Positions 36,534 through 45,794 of a stretch of DNA of 64,000 nucleotides are shown here, in pieces; the stretch's first letter is position 1; the number at the start of each line of letters is the position of its first letter. The stretch covers positions 124,001 through 188,000 of the forward strand of contig NT_187163.1 of NCBI RefSeq assembly GCF_000265205.3. Direction: 5' to 3'. The stretch is from Sinorhizobium fredii USDA 257 (GTDB lineage: Bacteria > Pseudomonadota > Alphaproteobacteria > Rhizobiales > Rhizobiaceae). Made by a program: the position numbers and the translations under genes. The notes under the pieces are model-generated. The model was not told the origin of the DNA. It did not search any database and worked only from the letters and a program-made list of their open reading frames with translations.

Positions 36534-37688
36534 ATGATTTCAATGCGTTACGAAATCGCCGCCCTACCTATCCAGAGCCTGCTGAAACCGATTTCGGACG
36601 CCGGCATCGCGCTGGCCCGTCTCGACGAGCGCATCGCCCGGTCGGCGGTCGGCGAAGGCTTTATCGAGCGGATGCATTTTGCCGACGCCTGCGCTTCCCT
36701 CTGGATCGACGGCGAGCTCGTCCATCTCGAGGACCTCGTCCTCCATGACGCCACAAAAGATATTCGCACCCCGACCCACGAACTCACCATCGCCCGCGAT
36801 GTTTTGAAAACCCGTCGGCGCATTGCCGCACAGCCGCCCGGCTGGGCACTGTCGACCGACGGCCTCCGCTCCGTAAGTGGGCGCGGCTTCGCCGCCGGCG
36901 CGTCGTTAGCTGCGGGTGAAATTGATGGCGCCAGCACGAAGGACGGTACAGAGCGGAATGTCGAAACGTTCGGAGGAGGGGAGGGGGAAGGTGCCGATGA
37001 TGGCGCGAGCGCCGTCGACGCGGAGTTCGCCGCCATCGATGCTGTGCTCGCCCGCTCTGACGCTGCGATCGAGGAAGCGAAAAAGCCCGGCCGAGGAAGC
37101 ACGCGCGAAAGGGATCCGCTGGTTTACGATCTCGACTGGGACGAGGACGAGCGGCTGGAAGAATGGCGCGGCGTGCTGCGGGAAGCCCAAAATCTGCCGG
37201 CGGTGCTGCAGGCGATCGTTGCCCTCGATGCCTGGAACGAGTTGTCAGTGTTGCAGTATGCGCCCTGGCTCGGTCGGCTGCTGGCGGCCTCGATCCTGCG
37301 CCAGGCCGGCGTCACATCAGCAGGGCATCTCGTTGCGTTCAATCTCGGTCTCAAAACCATCCCCGTCGACCGGCGCCGGCATCGCGATCGCGAGGTCCGG
37401 CTGCTCGCCATCGTCCACGGGTTGACCGCGGCCGCAGAGATCGGCCTCAAAGAGCATAACCGGCTGGCGCTGGCGCGACAGATGATGGAGCGGAAGCTGG
37501 AGGGGCGCCGCACCTCGTCGAGGTTGCCGGAACTGGTTGAGCTGGTCATGGCAAAACCGCTGGTGTCAGCTGGCGTGGTGGCCGAGACGCTCGATCTGAC
37601 GCCGCAGGCGGCGCGGCGGATCGTTTTGGAGCTCGGGCTGCGGGAGATGACCAGGAGGGGGAGGTTTCGGGCATGGGGAATTCTATAA
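36534..37688 (+). CDS. RHE_PE00001-family (Y4cF/DUF1612-like) protein with C-terminal helix-turn-helix
   Basis: A 384-residue soluble protein typical of rhizobial plasmids (RHE_PE00001 family). The conserved N-terminal region [20 protein letters not shown] and [24 protein letters not shown] is related to Fic-type adaptor regions in layout. The middle is acidic and low in complexity (about residues 120-205). The C-terminus ends in a helix-turn-helix ([30 protein letters not shown]). The biological role is unknown. It may act as a DNA-binding regulator; the palindrome upstream could be its own operator. Often found beside repABC or integrase genes, as here. Confidence 0.7.
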   Translation: MISMRYEIAALPIQSLLKPISDAGIALARLDERIARSAVGEGFIERMHFADACASLWIDGELVHLEDLVLHDATKDIRTPTHELTIARDVLKTRRRIAAQPPGWALSTDGLRSVSGRGFAAGASLAAGEIDGASTKDGTERNVETFGGGEGEGADDGASAVDAEFAAIDAVLARSDAAIEEAKKPGRGSTRERDPLVYDLDWDEDERLEEWRGVLREAQNLPAVLQAIVALDAWNELSVLQYAPWLGRLLAASILRQAGVTSAGHLVAFNLGLKTIPVDRRRHRDREVRLLAIVHGLTAAAEIGLKEHNRLALARQMMERKLEGRRTSSRLPELVELVMAKPLVSAGVVAETLDLTPQAARRIVLELGLREMTRRGRFRAWGIL

Positions 37689-37837
37689 GACGCCGGTTAC
37701 GCCTGGGTATCCTGCCCCTGCGCTCAAGATCTTCTTCAGCGTTGCTGATGCTCGCCATCACACCAATGAACATGGGCGGTGGGTATGACGCAAGCTCTTC
37801 AGAACGTTCGCGAAGCGTTTCGGCTGCGCGTAACGCA

Positions 37838-38542
37838 TCAAGAAGATGCACTATCCTCCCAGCGGACGGCACGCAAAAACTCATCGCGGGTCAAGGCGCA
37901 GAGCGCGAACTCGCCGCGCTTCAAGGGGCCTCCCAGACGAGAGGCCACGGCGGGGCCTGCAAGGTAAAAGATATAAGGGCCTGCATTGAAGAAAACGTGG
38001 GCGGCCGCGCGCTTCCACTTCTCGATGAACTGCTTGTTCGGCCCCATCCAGCACATGATCGCGAAGTCCTTACCGTCAAGGTTTACGACCCGCGATCCGA
38101 AATCGAGCGACATGCTGAAATACGTGCCAAGGAACGAGCTTTCGCTGTGGATGTGGACCAGCCAAAACATTCTATGTTCGCGCCGATAGAATGCCTCTCG
38201 TGCATTGCGCTCGTCCTCGCTGATCGACGAGTGCTGCAACTCGAGAACGGTCGCGCGGGGAGTGCCACTGCCCACGAGAACGTCAGCGCGGTGCAACTCT
38301 TTCGTTACCGGGTCGCGCAAAGCGATCTCGCGGCATGACATATCGAAAAGTTCTTTCCATCCGAGATGCCAAGGTCCCTCGGGCTCGCTCCAGGGATCGC
38401 AGTCGCCGACCTTGTGCCGCCAATGCGGCGTATTCTCAGCCGGCATAACTGCGGTCAGCAAGCCACCGCAGTCACGGCAAATCGTCCGCTCTCCCTTCGC
38501 GATGGGCGCGCGCTTCTTGTGGCCGATCCAGGCGTAGAGCAT
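37838..38542 (-). CDS. CoiA-like nuclease with zinc ribbon, last gene of the AbiE-Hachiman operon
   Basis: A 234-residue protein. A Cys-containing N-terminus (CRDCGGLLTAVMPAENTPHWRHKVGDC) resembles the CoiA zinc-binding start, followed by GWKELF and the nuclease-like core HRADVLV...VLELQHSSISEDE: Asp, then ELQ in place of ExK, as in the competence protein CoiA family. This suggests a DNA-processing nuclease. It begins 14 bases after hamB and is thus probably cotranscribed with Hachiman. Whether it takes part in defence is unknown. Confidence 0.65.
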   Translation of the reverse strand: MLYAWIGHKKRAPIAKGERTICRDCGGLLTAVMPAENTPHWRHKVGDCDPWSEPEGPWHLGWKELFDMSCREIALRDPVTKELHRADVLVGSGTPRATVLELQHSSISEDERNAREAFYRREHRMFWLVHIHSESSFLGTYFSMSLDFGSRVVNLDGKDFAIMCWMGPNKQFIEKWKRAAAHVFFNAGPYIFYLAGPAVASRLGGPLKRGEFALCALTRDEFLRAVRWEDSASS

Positions 38543-38556
38543 GGCTACGGGTCCCT

Positions 38557-41500
38557 TTACTCATTCGCCGGCGGCCAGCGCAGCTTACCACGGCCGACGC
38601 GTAAGGCTTCCACAAGCCTGGTGTTGCCCGGCAACCGACCCCAGAAGAGGCTGGGCTTGGGATCGACAGCCGACTTTTTGAACGGGGCAAGCCGTTGGTA
38701 GTCTGGCGTCGCCAGCCAGGTGCGCCCATCACCTTCGTCGGTGACGATCCGATAGAGGCCGGCAGGAGGAGCGGCCGCGATGTCGAGCAGGCGTTTATAG
38801 TTTTCAACTGACCACTTCTGGATGCCGCCGCTGAGTGCTTCCGTTCGGAAGCGCGCCCATAATGCGGCGGTATCAGGTGTCGGCCAGTCGCCAGCGTCGG
38901 TGTAGGCCGTGATCTCGTCGGATTCCAGCCAGACCCGCATCTCAGCGGGTGTGACGAAGACAGGTTGGGCATCTTTGATCGCCGCCATAGCCGCACGCCG
39001 TGATGGAAGGCCCGCACGGATCAGCATCGCCATCATGAATTGCGGGACGCCGGTTTCAACCGCCGCGGCGCCGCCGCCGGCAACCGTCTCTGGCGACCAG
39101 CCGAGGGACATGCGGCGGGTGCGCACGGCTTCCAGCGCCCAGACCAGGCGATAGGTGAAGGCCTCTTCGACTGCGCGCATGTTCTGAGGTCCGATTTTGG
39201 CAACGTCCTCGCCTGACACCCAACTATGCAGGATGGCCTTCCAATTCGCCGGTAGCGCATTGGCCTTGTCGGGGATGAAGGGCCGCATGAACAGCAGCCG
39301 TTCGCCGAGACCGCAGAGGGCGTCGACGAGTTCGTCGATGTCGCCTCTCAGCGCCGCCTCGTCTGCCCGATCGAGCAGTGTAGCCAGTTCATCAGCCATC
39401 GCGTCGATTGAGAGACCGGCTTCAAGCCCAACGCCCATGGCGAAATGTCCGCGTCGCGTCTGTGCCGTGGTGCTTTTCCAGATGAGGTCGGCGCGTGCCT
39501 CAAACACCTTCTTGTGCAAAGGGGCGATGTCCTCGTCCTCGCGGGCGATCTGGCGGGCCCAGAGGGACCCCTTAAGCGCCTCGTCCAAGAGCTTCGGCAG
39601 ATCCGCGCGATCGGCGTCCAGCGCTTCGATCAGGCCGAACACGGTCGCGTCGAGGCGTTCGACGATCTGCGAGAGCGGCTCCTCGTCGATGGTTTCTTCC
39701 TCGTCATCGCCGCCCTCTTCATCGTCGTCGCCATTGGCCTCATACTCCACGGCGGCGGCCAAGCGCTCTGCGACCGCAGCTTCTTCCTCGGGCGATCTCC
39801 AGGCTTCGCGGGCGTTGGCGAGATATTCCCAGGCGTCGTCACGATCCAGGACACCCTCGCGGGACAGGCGTTCGAGGATCTCGGCGACGATCTGGATGAG
39901 ACCGCTTTTCAGTGTGCGGGCCTTGGCGGAGGCGACCAGCTTTCGCCATTCCCTTTTTCGCCAGTCGATTTTGTCGAACATGACATGAACGATCAGCCCC
40001 TCGACGTCGACGAAGGCACGCCCGGCGCGGCCCGCGACATTCGCGAACTCCTCGCCTTTGATCTTCTCGGAGGCGCGATACAGTGCGGGCACCAACAGTA
40101 CGGCGGCGTTGAGATTGAGGCCCTGCGAGAGCGTCGGCGAAGCGACGATGACCTTCAGTACCCCCTCGGACAGCAGGACTTCCAACTCGCGCAAGAATGG
40201 ACTTGGCAGCCGGCCGTGGTGGATGGCGACGCCCTGCTTGAGGCAGGCGACGGCGGGATGGTCTTCGCCCAGCCATTCTTTGCCGACCTCCAAGGCCCGG
40301 GCGATCGACGCTTCGTCCTCCAACAGGGAATGCAGATAGCCGCGCTTGCAGAGATCCATGGCCTGTTTGCCGTAGCTCTCGACCCAATTCGCCTGGGTGG
40401 AGAAGATCAGGGTCCGCTTGCCCTGGCTTGCAAATTCCCATGCCGCGAACAGGGCGAGGTGCGAATTCTTGCGCGGATAGGGCTTTTTCTCCTTTCCTCG
40501 TGCTGGTTTCTCCACGACAAATTTGTCGAGAAAGGGACCATCATCGTCGAGGTCGAGCCGGAGCAGTGCGTCCTTGCCTCGCCATGTGAGCGCGCCGAAC
40601 CGCTGTCGTGTGGGACGCCAGTCGGAACGCACCGGCTTACCCGGTTCGTCGGAGCGTATCCAGGCGGTGAGATCGTCCAATTCGTCACCGCTCGGCAGGA
40701 TGGCGGAGAGACAAACAATCCGGCGGTCTGCTGCATCCGCCCGCCGAAGCAGGCGCTGCACCAGCGTCTCGTAGCGGATTTCACGCTCGCTCGGGCCGAT
40801 CATGTGACCTTCGTCGAGGACGATCAGACCGACGTCGTCGATCAGCGACGGGTCGCTTCTCAGCGCGAAGTCGAGCTTCTCGGGCGTTGCAATGATGATC
40901 TCGCGGGTGCGCAGGGCGTCTTCATCACCGACCGAAAGTCCGCTGGCGCCGTAAAGGGAGGAGACGCTGAAGCCGAGGGGCGCGAAGGTCTTTCTGAAGG
41001 AGCGCTCGGTCTGGGCCGACAAAGCGCGCAATGGCGTGACGATCAGCACCCGGCGCGCCGACGACAGGGTCATAAGCGCGGCAATCTCGGCCACCCGGGT
41101 CTTGCCCGCGCTGGTCGGCAAGGCGACGACCAAATCGTCGGTGACATCCGTGGAACGTCGGGCCGCTTCGCGCTGCGATGGCCATAGCTCCACCTCGGAT
41201 GTCTTGCGCGCGTAGAGCGACGAGATGAACAGCCGGCGCAGGTCCGGATATTTTTCCTCTGTACCCTCTGGCGGTTCGGTTGGCAGGTTCTGGTGCAGTG
41301 AATGCTGCCAGAGGTCGTCGATCAGGTGGCGACAGAGGTTCGAGATCCACCACAGCGGAACGTTCTCGGCGTTGTCCGCAAGGCTGACCGCGGTGCGGAG
41401 CAAGGTCCGGGCGCTTTCGATCGGCTCAGGCTCGCCCGTCTCGAGTGCGAAGTCAAAATGCGCCAAAGCTCGGCAGATCGTTGTGTTGAGGATCGTCGAC

Positions 41501-42060
41501 AGCACCTCGTCGACGTCCGGTTCTTCATCCCGCAGCGCCTCGGCGATCTGCTCATCGCCGTGAGCCTCGTCATCCAACCATCCGCGAACGAAGCCGCGCA
41601 GCTGACCCAGATCGCGCAAGATCAGGTGTCGAATCGCCGTTTCACCCGGCGAGGTGTTGAGGTCGTCCGTGGTCTCGTTGAAGAGGGAGTAAGCGACCGC
41701 AGAGAACCCGGCCAGGTGATAGGCCGCCGCGGCGATGGTGCGACGGAAACCGCGATCGGGTGACTCCGGATCGCCGTTGCGCACCAGGGCTTCGAAGGCA
41801 TTGGCGGCGCGCTCGAAGGCCTTGCTGGTCAATTCCGACGAATCGGCCTGAGAACGCAGAGCCATCGCGCCCCGAAGCAGGGCGAAGCCGTGTTCAGCGA
41901 GATCGGTTTCGATTGTGGCGCCAAGGGGCGGTGCGTTCGGTGGGAGCACGCCCTTCTCGCGCATCAGCGACCACGCCGCACCGCGATAGAGCAGGCGCCC
42001 AAGGACGCCGTCGACGGTCGCGGTCGCCAGGAACGCGGTCAGTTCGTCAATCGTCTCCAA
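38557..42060 (-). CDS. hamB: Hachiman helicase HamB (Ski2/Brr2-like SF2)
   Basis: A 1167-residue SF2 helicase. The first ~290 residues are helical and variable; then Walker A ALPTSAGKTRVAEIAAL (~315), motif Ia LIVTPLRALSAQTE, motif II LIVLDEGHMIGPSERE, motif III CLSAILPSG, motif V SPTLSQGLNLNAAVLLV and motif VI NVAGRAGRAF (~630). It starts at TTG 42060 with AGGAGG 9 bases upstream and overlaps hamA by 14 bases. In Hachiman, HamB scans DNA and controls the nuclease HamA, which degrades phage or damaged DNA. Identified from architecture and pairing. Confidence 0.85.
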   Translation of the reverse strand: METIDELTAFLATATVDGVLGRLLYRGAAWSLMREKGVLPPNAPPLGATIETDLAEHGFALLRGAMALRSQADSSELTSKAFERAANAFEALVRNGDPESPDRGFRRTIAAAAYHLAGFSAVAYSLFNETTDDLNTSPGETAIRHLILRDLGQLRGFVRGWLDDEAHGDEQIAEALRDEEPDVDEVLSTILNTTICRALAHFDFALETGEPEPIESARTLLRTAVSLADNAENVPLWWISNLCRHLIDDLWQHSLHQNLPTEPPEGTEEKYPDLRRLFISSLYARKTSEVELWPSQREAARRSTDVTDDLVVALPTSAGKTRVAEIAALMTLSSARRVLIVTPLRALSAQTERSFRKTFAPLGFSVSSLYGASGLSVGDEDALRTREIIIATPEKLDFALRSDPSLIDDVGLIVLDEGHMIGPSEREIRYETLVQRLLRRADAADRRIVCLSAILPSGDELDDLTAWIRSDEPGKPVRSDWRPTRQRFGALTWRGKDALLRLDLDDDGPFLDKFVVEKPARGKEKKPYPRKNSHLALFAAWEFASQGKRTLIFSTQANWVESYGKQAMDLCKRGYLHSLLEDEASIARALEVGKEWLGEDHPAVACLKQGVAIHHGRLPSPFLRELEVLLSEGVLKVIVASPTLSQGLNLNAAVLLVPALYRASEKIKGEEFANVAGRAGRAFVDVEGLIVHVMFDKIDWRKREWRKLVASAKARTLKSGLIQIVAEILERLSREGVLDRDDAWEYLANAREAWRSPEEEAAVAERLAAAVEYEANGDDDEEGGDDEEETIDEEPLSQIVERLDATVFGLIEALDADRADLPKLLDEALKGSLWARQIAREDEDIAPLHKKVFEARADLIWKSTTAQTRRGHFAMGVGLEAGLSIDAMADELATLLDRADEAALRGDIDELVDALCGLGERLLFMRPFIPDKANALPANWKAILHSWVSGEDVAKIGPQNMRAVEEAFTYRLVWALEAVRTRRMSLGWSPETVAGGGAAAVETGVPQFMMAMLIRAGLPSRRAAMAAIKDAQPVFVTPAEMRVWLESDEITAYTDAGDWPTPDTAALWARFRTEALSGGIQKWSVENYKRLLDIAAAPPAGLYRIVTDEGDGRTWLATPDYQRLAPFKKSAVDPKPSLFWGRLPGNTRLVEALRVGRGKLRWPPANE

Positions 42061-42841
42061 GGTCTTCAGCCTCCTTATACATGGCCGCGATGAAGTCTTG
42101 ATGGTCTTCGACGTGTATGTTCACGACGTAGTGGTCCCGGTTGGTTCCCGTGGCGTCGAAGTCCTCCTTCAACGACGCGTGGGGGCCGTTACCCGACACG
42201 GTGAAGAGCATGTGGTCGATGCGATCGGAGCGAAGGGACTTCAGGCCCACCTCGTCACGGAGGCTGCGGCCTAGCGCGTTGTCATCTGGATCGTTGCTCT
42301 CCAGCAGGCGGTTGGCGACAAACAGCAGGGAATCGGGCGTGCAGCGGCCGTTGTCGCGGTTAAGCACCTTGCGGGCGCTCGTGACCGTGGCCTTGCCGAG
42401 CACCTTGTTGCTCTTAGCTTCGCCTTTCAGGAGCCAGAGCTTCTCGCCGGCCCCATCGTATCCGGCGCCGATGAAGTCGTCGCCGCGCATGGCCATGTTG
42501 CGGCCGTCCTTGTAGCGGAGGCGGCGCACCGGGACCCGCAGGCCGATCTCTTCCTCGACCAGCTCGGTCGCGAGAATCTCACCGAGATCGCCGGAGCGAC
42601 CTTTGGGCGTCTGGGGCATCGCCTCCCTGAGGATATTGGCGGCCACCTTGTACCCGAGCCGCTTCACGTCTTCGGCGATCCGTTCAAGTCGGTCGTAATG
42701 CGAACGAATGGTCTCGGCGAGGTCATCACGAATCTCGTCGCGGCCGCCATCCTTCTCGACATAGATCCAGAAATGCCTGCGCTTGTCCTTTTCCTTGGCG
42801 GCGTGACACCACCGCTCGTATAGCCCCACGTTTTCCCCCAA
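42047..42841 (-). CDS. hamA: Hachiman nuclease HamA (DUF1837)
   Basis: About 265 residues of the DUF1837 family. Nuclease core: GDLGEILATELVEE (Glu), MRGDDFIGAGYDG (Asp) and LLKGEAKS (ExK) near residue 140, a PD-(D/E)xK arrangement. The start is TTG at 42841, 3 bases after the abiEii stop, or GTG at 42829 with GGGGGA upstream; no ATG is in frame. It is translationally coupled to hamB. HamA is held inactive by HamB and released on sensing aberrant DNA. Confidence 0.85.
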   Translation of the reverse strand: MGENVGLYERWCHAAKEKDKRRHFWIYVEKDGGRDEIRDDLAETIRSHYDRLERIAEDVKRLGYKVAANILREAMPQTPKGRSGDLGEILATELVEEEIGLRVPVRRLRYKDGRNMAMRGDDFIGAGYDGAGEKLWLLKGEAKSNKVLGKATVTSARKVLNRDNGRCTPDSLLFVANRLLESNDPDDNALGRSLRDEVGLKSLRSDRIDHMLFTVSGNGPHASLKEDFDATGTNRDHYVVNIHVEDHQDFIAAMYKEAEDLGDD

Positions 42842-42844
42842 CTT

Positions 42845-43864
42845 TCATTTTACGGCCGCGCTGTTGGCACGCCCCGCGATGTCCCCGCACCGCTCTAGCA
42901 GCACCTCGAACGCCTCGGCGTCCTCAAGCAGCAACCCGTCCTCGACCATCCGGCTGTAGTCAGTGGCGAGCGCTGTGCGTGCTTCGCCAATTGGCACGAG
43001 TTGCAGTTTTCCGTTGACGGCGGCGTCATAGTCGATCGTCGCACCGTCGGCTGCCTTCTCCGCGAAGAACATGCTCTTGTGGCGGGCAACTGCATCGGCA
43101 AGGTCACGGTCGGACATTGCGTTAGCGGCTATGCCTGCTTCATCCAGGCGTACGACGTCATGCCAATGGCGGGCGAAGCGCTCGCCACGAAGCCGCTCCT
43201 GCAAGCAGAAAACATGCATCGCCGTTGCCTTCTCCCAGAAGGTCCGCTCGGCATGCATCACTCGTGGGCGCGCCATCGGAAAATCGACCCCTTCGATCAT
43301 TCCCGCCGCATCGCAGATGACATCACGTGGGCTTGCCGGCTCGCCCGTCGACCGAGCCCCGAACTCCAGCATCACGCTCGGCGCCACATAGCCCGACCCG
43401 GCCGAGGTCGCCTCATAGTCGATGAACAGCTTATCTCCTTCGACCCTGATCGTTGCGGGAAGCGCTTGCGCATCGATCGCACCGGCGACAAGCGGCCGGA
43501 CCGTCCCGTCGACCCATTCGGGCAGTCGATGCCGGACAGCCTTCGACCAACGCTTCTCCTCGCTGCGGTTTCTTGGCAGGGCCTCGCCGTTCTCGCCCAC
43601 CAGATCGGGGGCGATGGCGCGAATGTCGTAGGTCAGATCCACGTCCTCGGAAAATCTCCGAATGACGCCATAGGCCTTGGACAGGGATGTGCCGCCCTTG
43701 AACACGAGATGCTCGCCGAGATCGGACCCGAACAGTGTCGCGAGGGTCCAGACGACCCACACGTCCTTTTCCAGGAGATGGGCGGGGCGCCCGGATCGAT
43801 CGGCGGCGACGGCCAACGCCTCGCGCCGATCGTCGACCGACAATCTCAGGAACGCCTCAGCCAT
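42845..43864 (-). CDS. abiEii: AbiEii/AbiGii-type nucleotidyltransferase toxin
   Basis: A 339-residue toxin of the AbiE type IV toxin-antitoxin system. The nucleotidyltransferase motif is clear: VFKGGTSLSKAYGVIRRF followed by SEDVDL (GG/GS-Xn-DxD) near residues 57-77, with the lysine of LLEKDVW before it and a second acidic site in RVEGDKLFIDYEA. Such enzymes stop growth by modifying RNA. It overlaps abiEi by 8 bases and lies 3 bases before hamA, so toxin and Hachiman genes appear to be one transcript. Confidence 0.88.
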   Translation of the reverse strand: MAEAFLRLSVDDRREALAVAADRSGRPAHLLEKDVWVVWTLATLFGSDLGEHLVFKGGTSLSKAYGVIRRFSEDVDLTYDIRAIAPDLVGENGEALPRNRSEEKRWSKAVRHRLPEWVDGTVRPLVAGAIDAQALPATIRVEGDKLFIDYEATSAGSGYVAPSVMLEFGARSTGEPASPRDVICDAAGMIEGVDFPMARPRVMHAERTFWEKATAMHVFCLQERLRGERFARHWHDVVRLDEAGIAANAMSDRDLADAVARHKSMFFAEKAADGATIDYDAAVNGKLQLVPIGEARTALATDYSRMVEDGLLLEDAEAFEVLLERCGDIAGRANSAAVK

Positions 43865-44450
43865 GCGCGACCTTGCCGACCGTTCTGGCGAGCCAACTCG
43901 GGAGTTGGGGCGCGGCCGCGACGAGTTCGCCGAAAGTGGAAGATGGCAGCTTGCGCTTCAATGTCTTCAAGGCCGCTTCCGCCTTCTCAGGTCCCAGCCA
44001 GGCGAGCGCGCGCACAGCCTGGCCGGCAGGTCGATCGGCCAAAGCCAATTGCCAGCGCGGTGCGTGCCGCAACTCGACGACCTGCTGGCCCAAATTCATT
44101 GTCCGGCTGCGACCGGATGTCAGATAGACCGACCGAACCGGCACCTGAGTTGTGAGACCCAGCGCGTTGGCCGCCGACGCTCCATTTGACACGATGACCT
44201 CGCCACGCTGGAGCGCGAGTGCTTCGACGGTTTTCTCAACCGAAGGCGCGCGGACGCCGAACCGGCTCGAAACCGGGCGCAAATATACGCCGCGCCCGGC
44301 ACGCATCAGTCGGCCACGCTCAGCCAGGCGCGATAGAGCCTGGTCCACCGCAGCTCGATTGCCGAGATGAAGCAGGCCTTTTGCTGCGATCGGTGCGCCC
44401 TCGGGCAAGCTTTCGGTATATGTCAGTATCTGTTCAGCGAGTCGTTTCAC
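43857..44450 (-). CDS. abiEi: AbiEi-type antitoxin and autorepressor
   Basis: A 197-residue antitoxin. N-terminal winged helix (PEGAPIAAKGLLHLGNRAAVDQALSRLAERGRLMRAG) for operator binding; the C-terminal domain (VRSVYLTSGRSRTMNLG and AVRALAWLGPEKAE) is that of the AbiEi/DUF6088 group. It starts at GTG 44450 with AGGAG upstream. Known AbiEi proteins neutralise the toxin and repress their own promoter through an inverted repeat, which is present here. Confidence 0.87.
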   Translation of the reverse strand: MKRLAEQILTYTESLPEGAPIAAKGLLHLGNRAAVDQALSRLAERGRLMRAGRGVYLRPVSSRFGVRAPSVEKTVEALALQRGEVIVSNGASAANALGLTTQVPVRSVYLTSGRSRTMNLGQQVVELRHAPRWQLALADRPAGQAVRALAWLGPEKAEAALKTLKRKLPSSTFGELVAAAPQLPSWLARTVGKVAHG

Positions 44451-44460
44451 GATGAATCTC

Positions 44461-44497
44461 CTGTCAGAAATATATGCAGTTTTCTGACAGTTTTCAA
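44461..44497 (-). promoter_or_regulatory. AbiE operon promoter within a perfect inverted-repeat operator
   Basis: CTGTCAGAAA (44461-44470) and TTTCTGACAG (44481-44490) are exact inverted repeats. On the minus strand TTGAAA (44497-44492), 17 bases, TATATT (44474-44469) form a good sigma-70 promoter with the -10 inside the repeat. Binding by AbiEi would block it. Confidence 0.8.
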
Positions 44498-44766
44498 TCT
44501 CTGCTGGAGCTGCCGTTAACGACGTCGCATCTTGTCGCTTAGATCCAACGTGTTGTAGCTTCTTTTAAGCTCGCACGGTGATGCTGCCGTCCTCTCATTG
44601 GCGATGAGCATCGAATCACCTACATTGGACGTATGGATCATCCGGCCATGCCGTCCACAGTGGCGAAGCCTCAGGGCAGGAACGACTGAATCAACCCGCA
44701 AGAACCTCTTTCCAAGGTGCACGGGCCGAGTGGACACGCCATAGATTGCACCGCTGGAGTGGTTCC

Positions 44767-45687
44767 ATGCGAATCCAGCTTCCCAATCTCGATCGGCCAA
44801 AACAGGCCGCCAAATATCTTGTTCGTGCTGCGACCAATCTGAAGCTCTCGTATGCGCATGAAGCGCTTGCCAGTGTGCTGGGCTACCGCGATTGGCACGA
44901 TCTTTCCGGCAGCTGCCATCATGATCGACAAACATCACCCGGCGATTTGTGTCTCGAAGATGCGCTGCGTGTCATTCTCGAGCTAGCCGATGCTCTCCGT
45001 CTCCCTTACGCCGAGGTTCAGTACGCCGTGTCCAAGGCACGCCTTTTGCGTGAAACACCTTGGTCGCTTGACGAGCAGATGACGTTGCGCGCCTGGATCT
45101 GGCGGCGACGTCTTTTTGGTCCCCCGGGGCGGGGGAGGCCGGGGACAGTCGTGAAAGACAAGGCATATGGCGCCAACACGCCGGCTTATCTTCGCCGCGC
45201 TGGCCGTCCCACATATCTGTTCTTTGACACGGGGTTTGGTGAACGCGCAGACTTTGAGGTCGTGACTCCGCGCAGGACCCTCTCTGATTTCGTCCCGTCC
45301 CGCCTTTGGCTCCCCTACGGTGTCTGGAAACTGAAGGACGGCTCTGAAGTCATTTTCTCCCGGGACTATTTTCCGACGTGGGGAATTTGGGATGATCGTG
45401 TTCAGCGGCTCGCCCCTTGGCTTTGGATCAATGGCATCGTCGACCAAAGTCATTTTTGGAAGGCGGGAATCGGCGGCTGGACGAGCAGTTCGGCACGAGA
45501 GATGGCGATCGCCCACTTGGCTGTTCACCGCATCTTCGAACTTCCCAGGCTAACCGATGCAATGCCGCATCTTTTTGAAGCCGCTGTCGATTCCATGGAA
45601 GATGGTGTCAGGAGGCTTTATGCCGCGGGACGTCGCGACACCACGCTCCCATCCTATGCCGAATTGAACAAGCGCATTCTTAGATAA
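44767..45687 (+). CDS. Protein of unknown function between the two defence operons
   Basis: A 306-residue soluble protein, start chosen at 44767 with GGAG 7 bases upstream. The N-terminal 45 residues (AAKYLVRAATNLKLSYAHEALASVLGYRDWHDL) form a helical motif seen at the start of several plasmid- and island-borne proteins of unknown role. The rest is rich in Trp and aromatic residues (LWLPYGVWKLKDG, YFPTWGIWDD, APWLWINGIV). I do not recognise the family. It is divergent from abiE and 107 bases ahead of the helicase operon, so it could belong to either or act alone. Confidence 0.6.
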   Translation: MRIQLPNLDRPKQAAKYLVRAATNLKLSYAHEALASVLGYRDWHDLSGSCHHDRQTSPGDLCLEDALRVILELADALRLPYAEVQYAVSKARLLRETPWSLDEQMTLRAWIWRRRLFGPPGRGRPGTVVKDKAYGANTPAYLRRAGRPTYLFFDTGFGERADFEVVTPRRTLSDFVPSRLWLPYGVWKLKDGSEVIFSRDYFPTWGIWDDRVQRLAPWLWINGIVDQSHFWKAGIGGWTSSSAREMAIAHLAVHRIFELPRLTDAMPHLFEAAVDSMEDGVRRLYAAGRRDTTLPSYAELNKRILR

Positions 45688-45794
45688 GGCTACGCGGCAT
45701 GATGTTTGGGAAGATACTAGTTTCAGATCGGATTCTGGACGCAACCACTAGACGAATCTGCTATGTCAAAAGCAAATCGGCAGGCTGGAACTGA

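Noticed and set aside
39445..41187. Plus-strand frame of ~580 codons
   Set aside because: Antisense to hamB; no domain features, while HamB helicase motifs are intact.
43001..44155. Plus-strand frame of ~384 codons
   Set aside because: Antisense to abiEii and abiEi.
45121..45150. C/G-rich run CCCCCGGGGCGGGGGAGGCCGGGG as a special structure
   Set aside because: It lies within an intact reading frame (GPPGRGRPG) and is explained by codon use.
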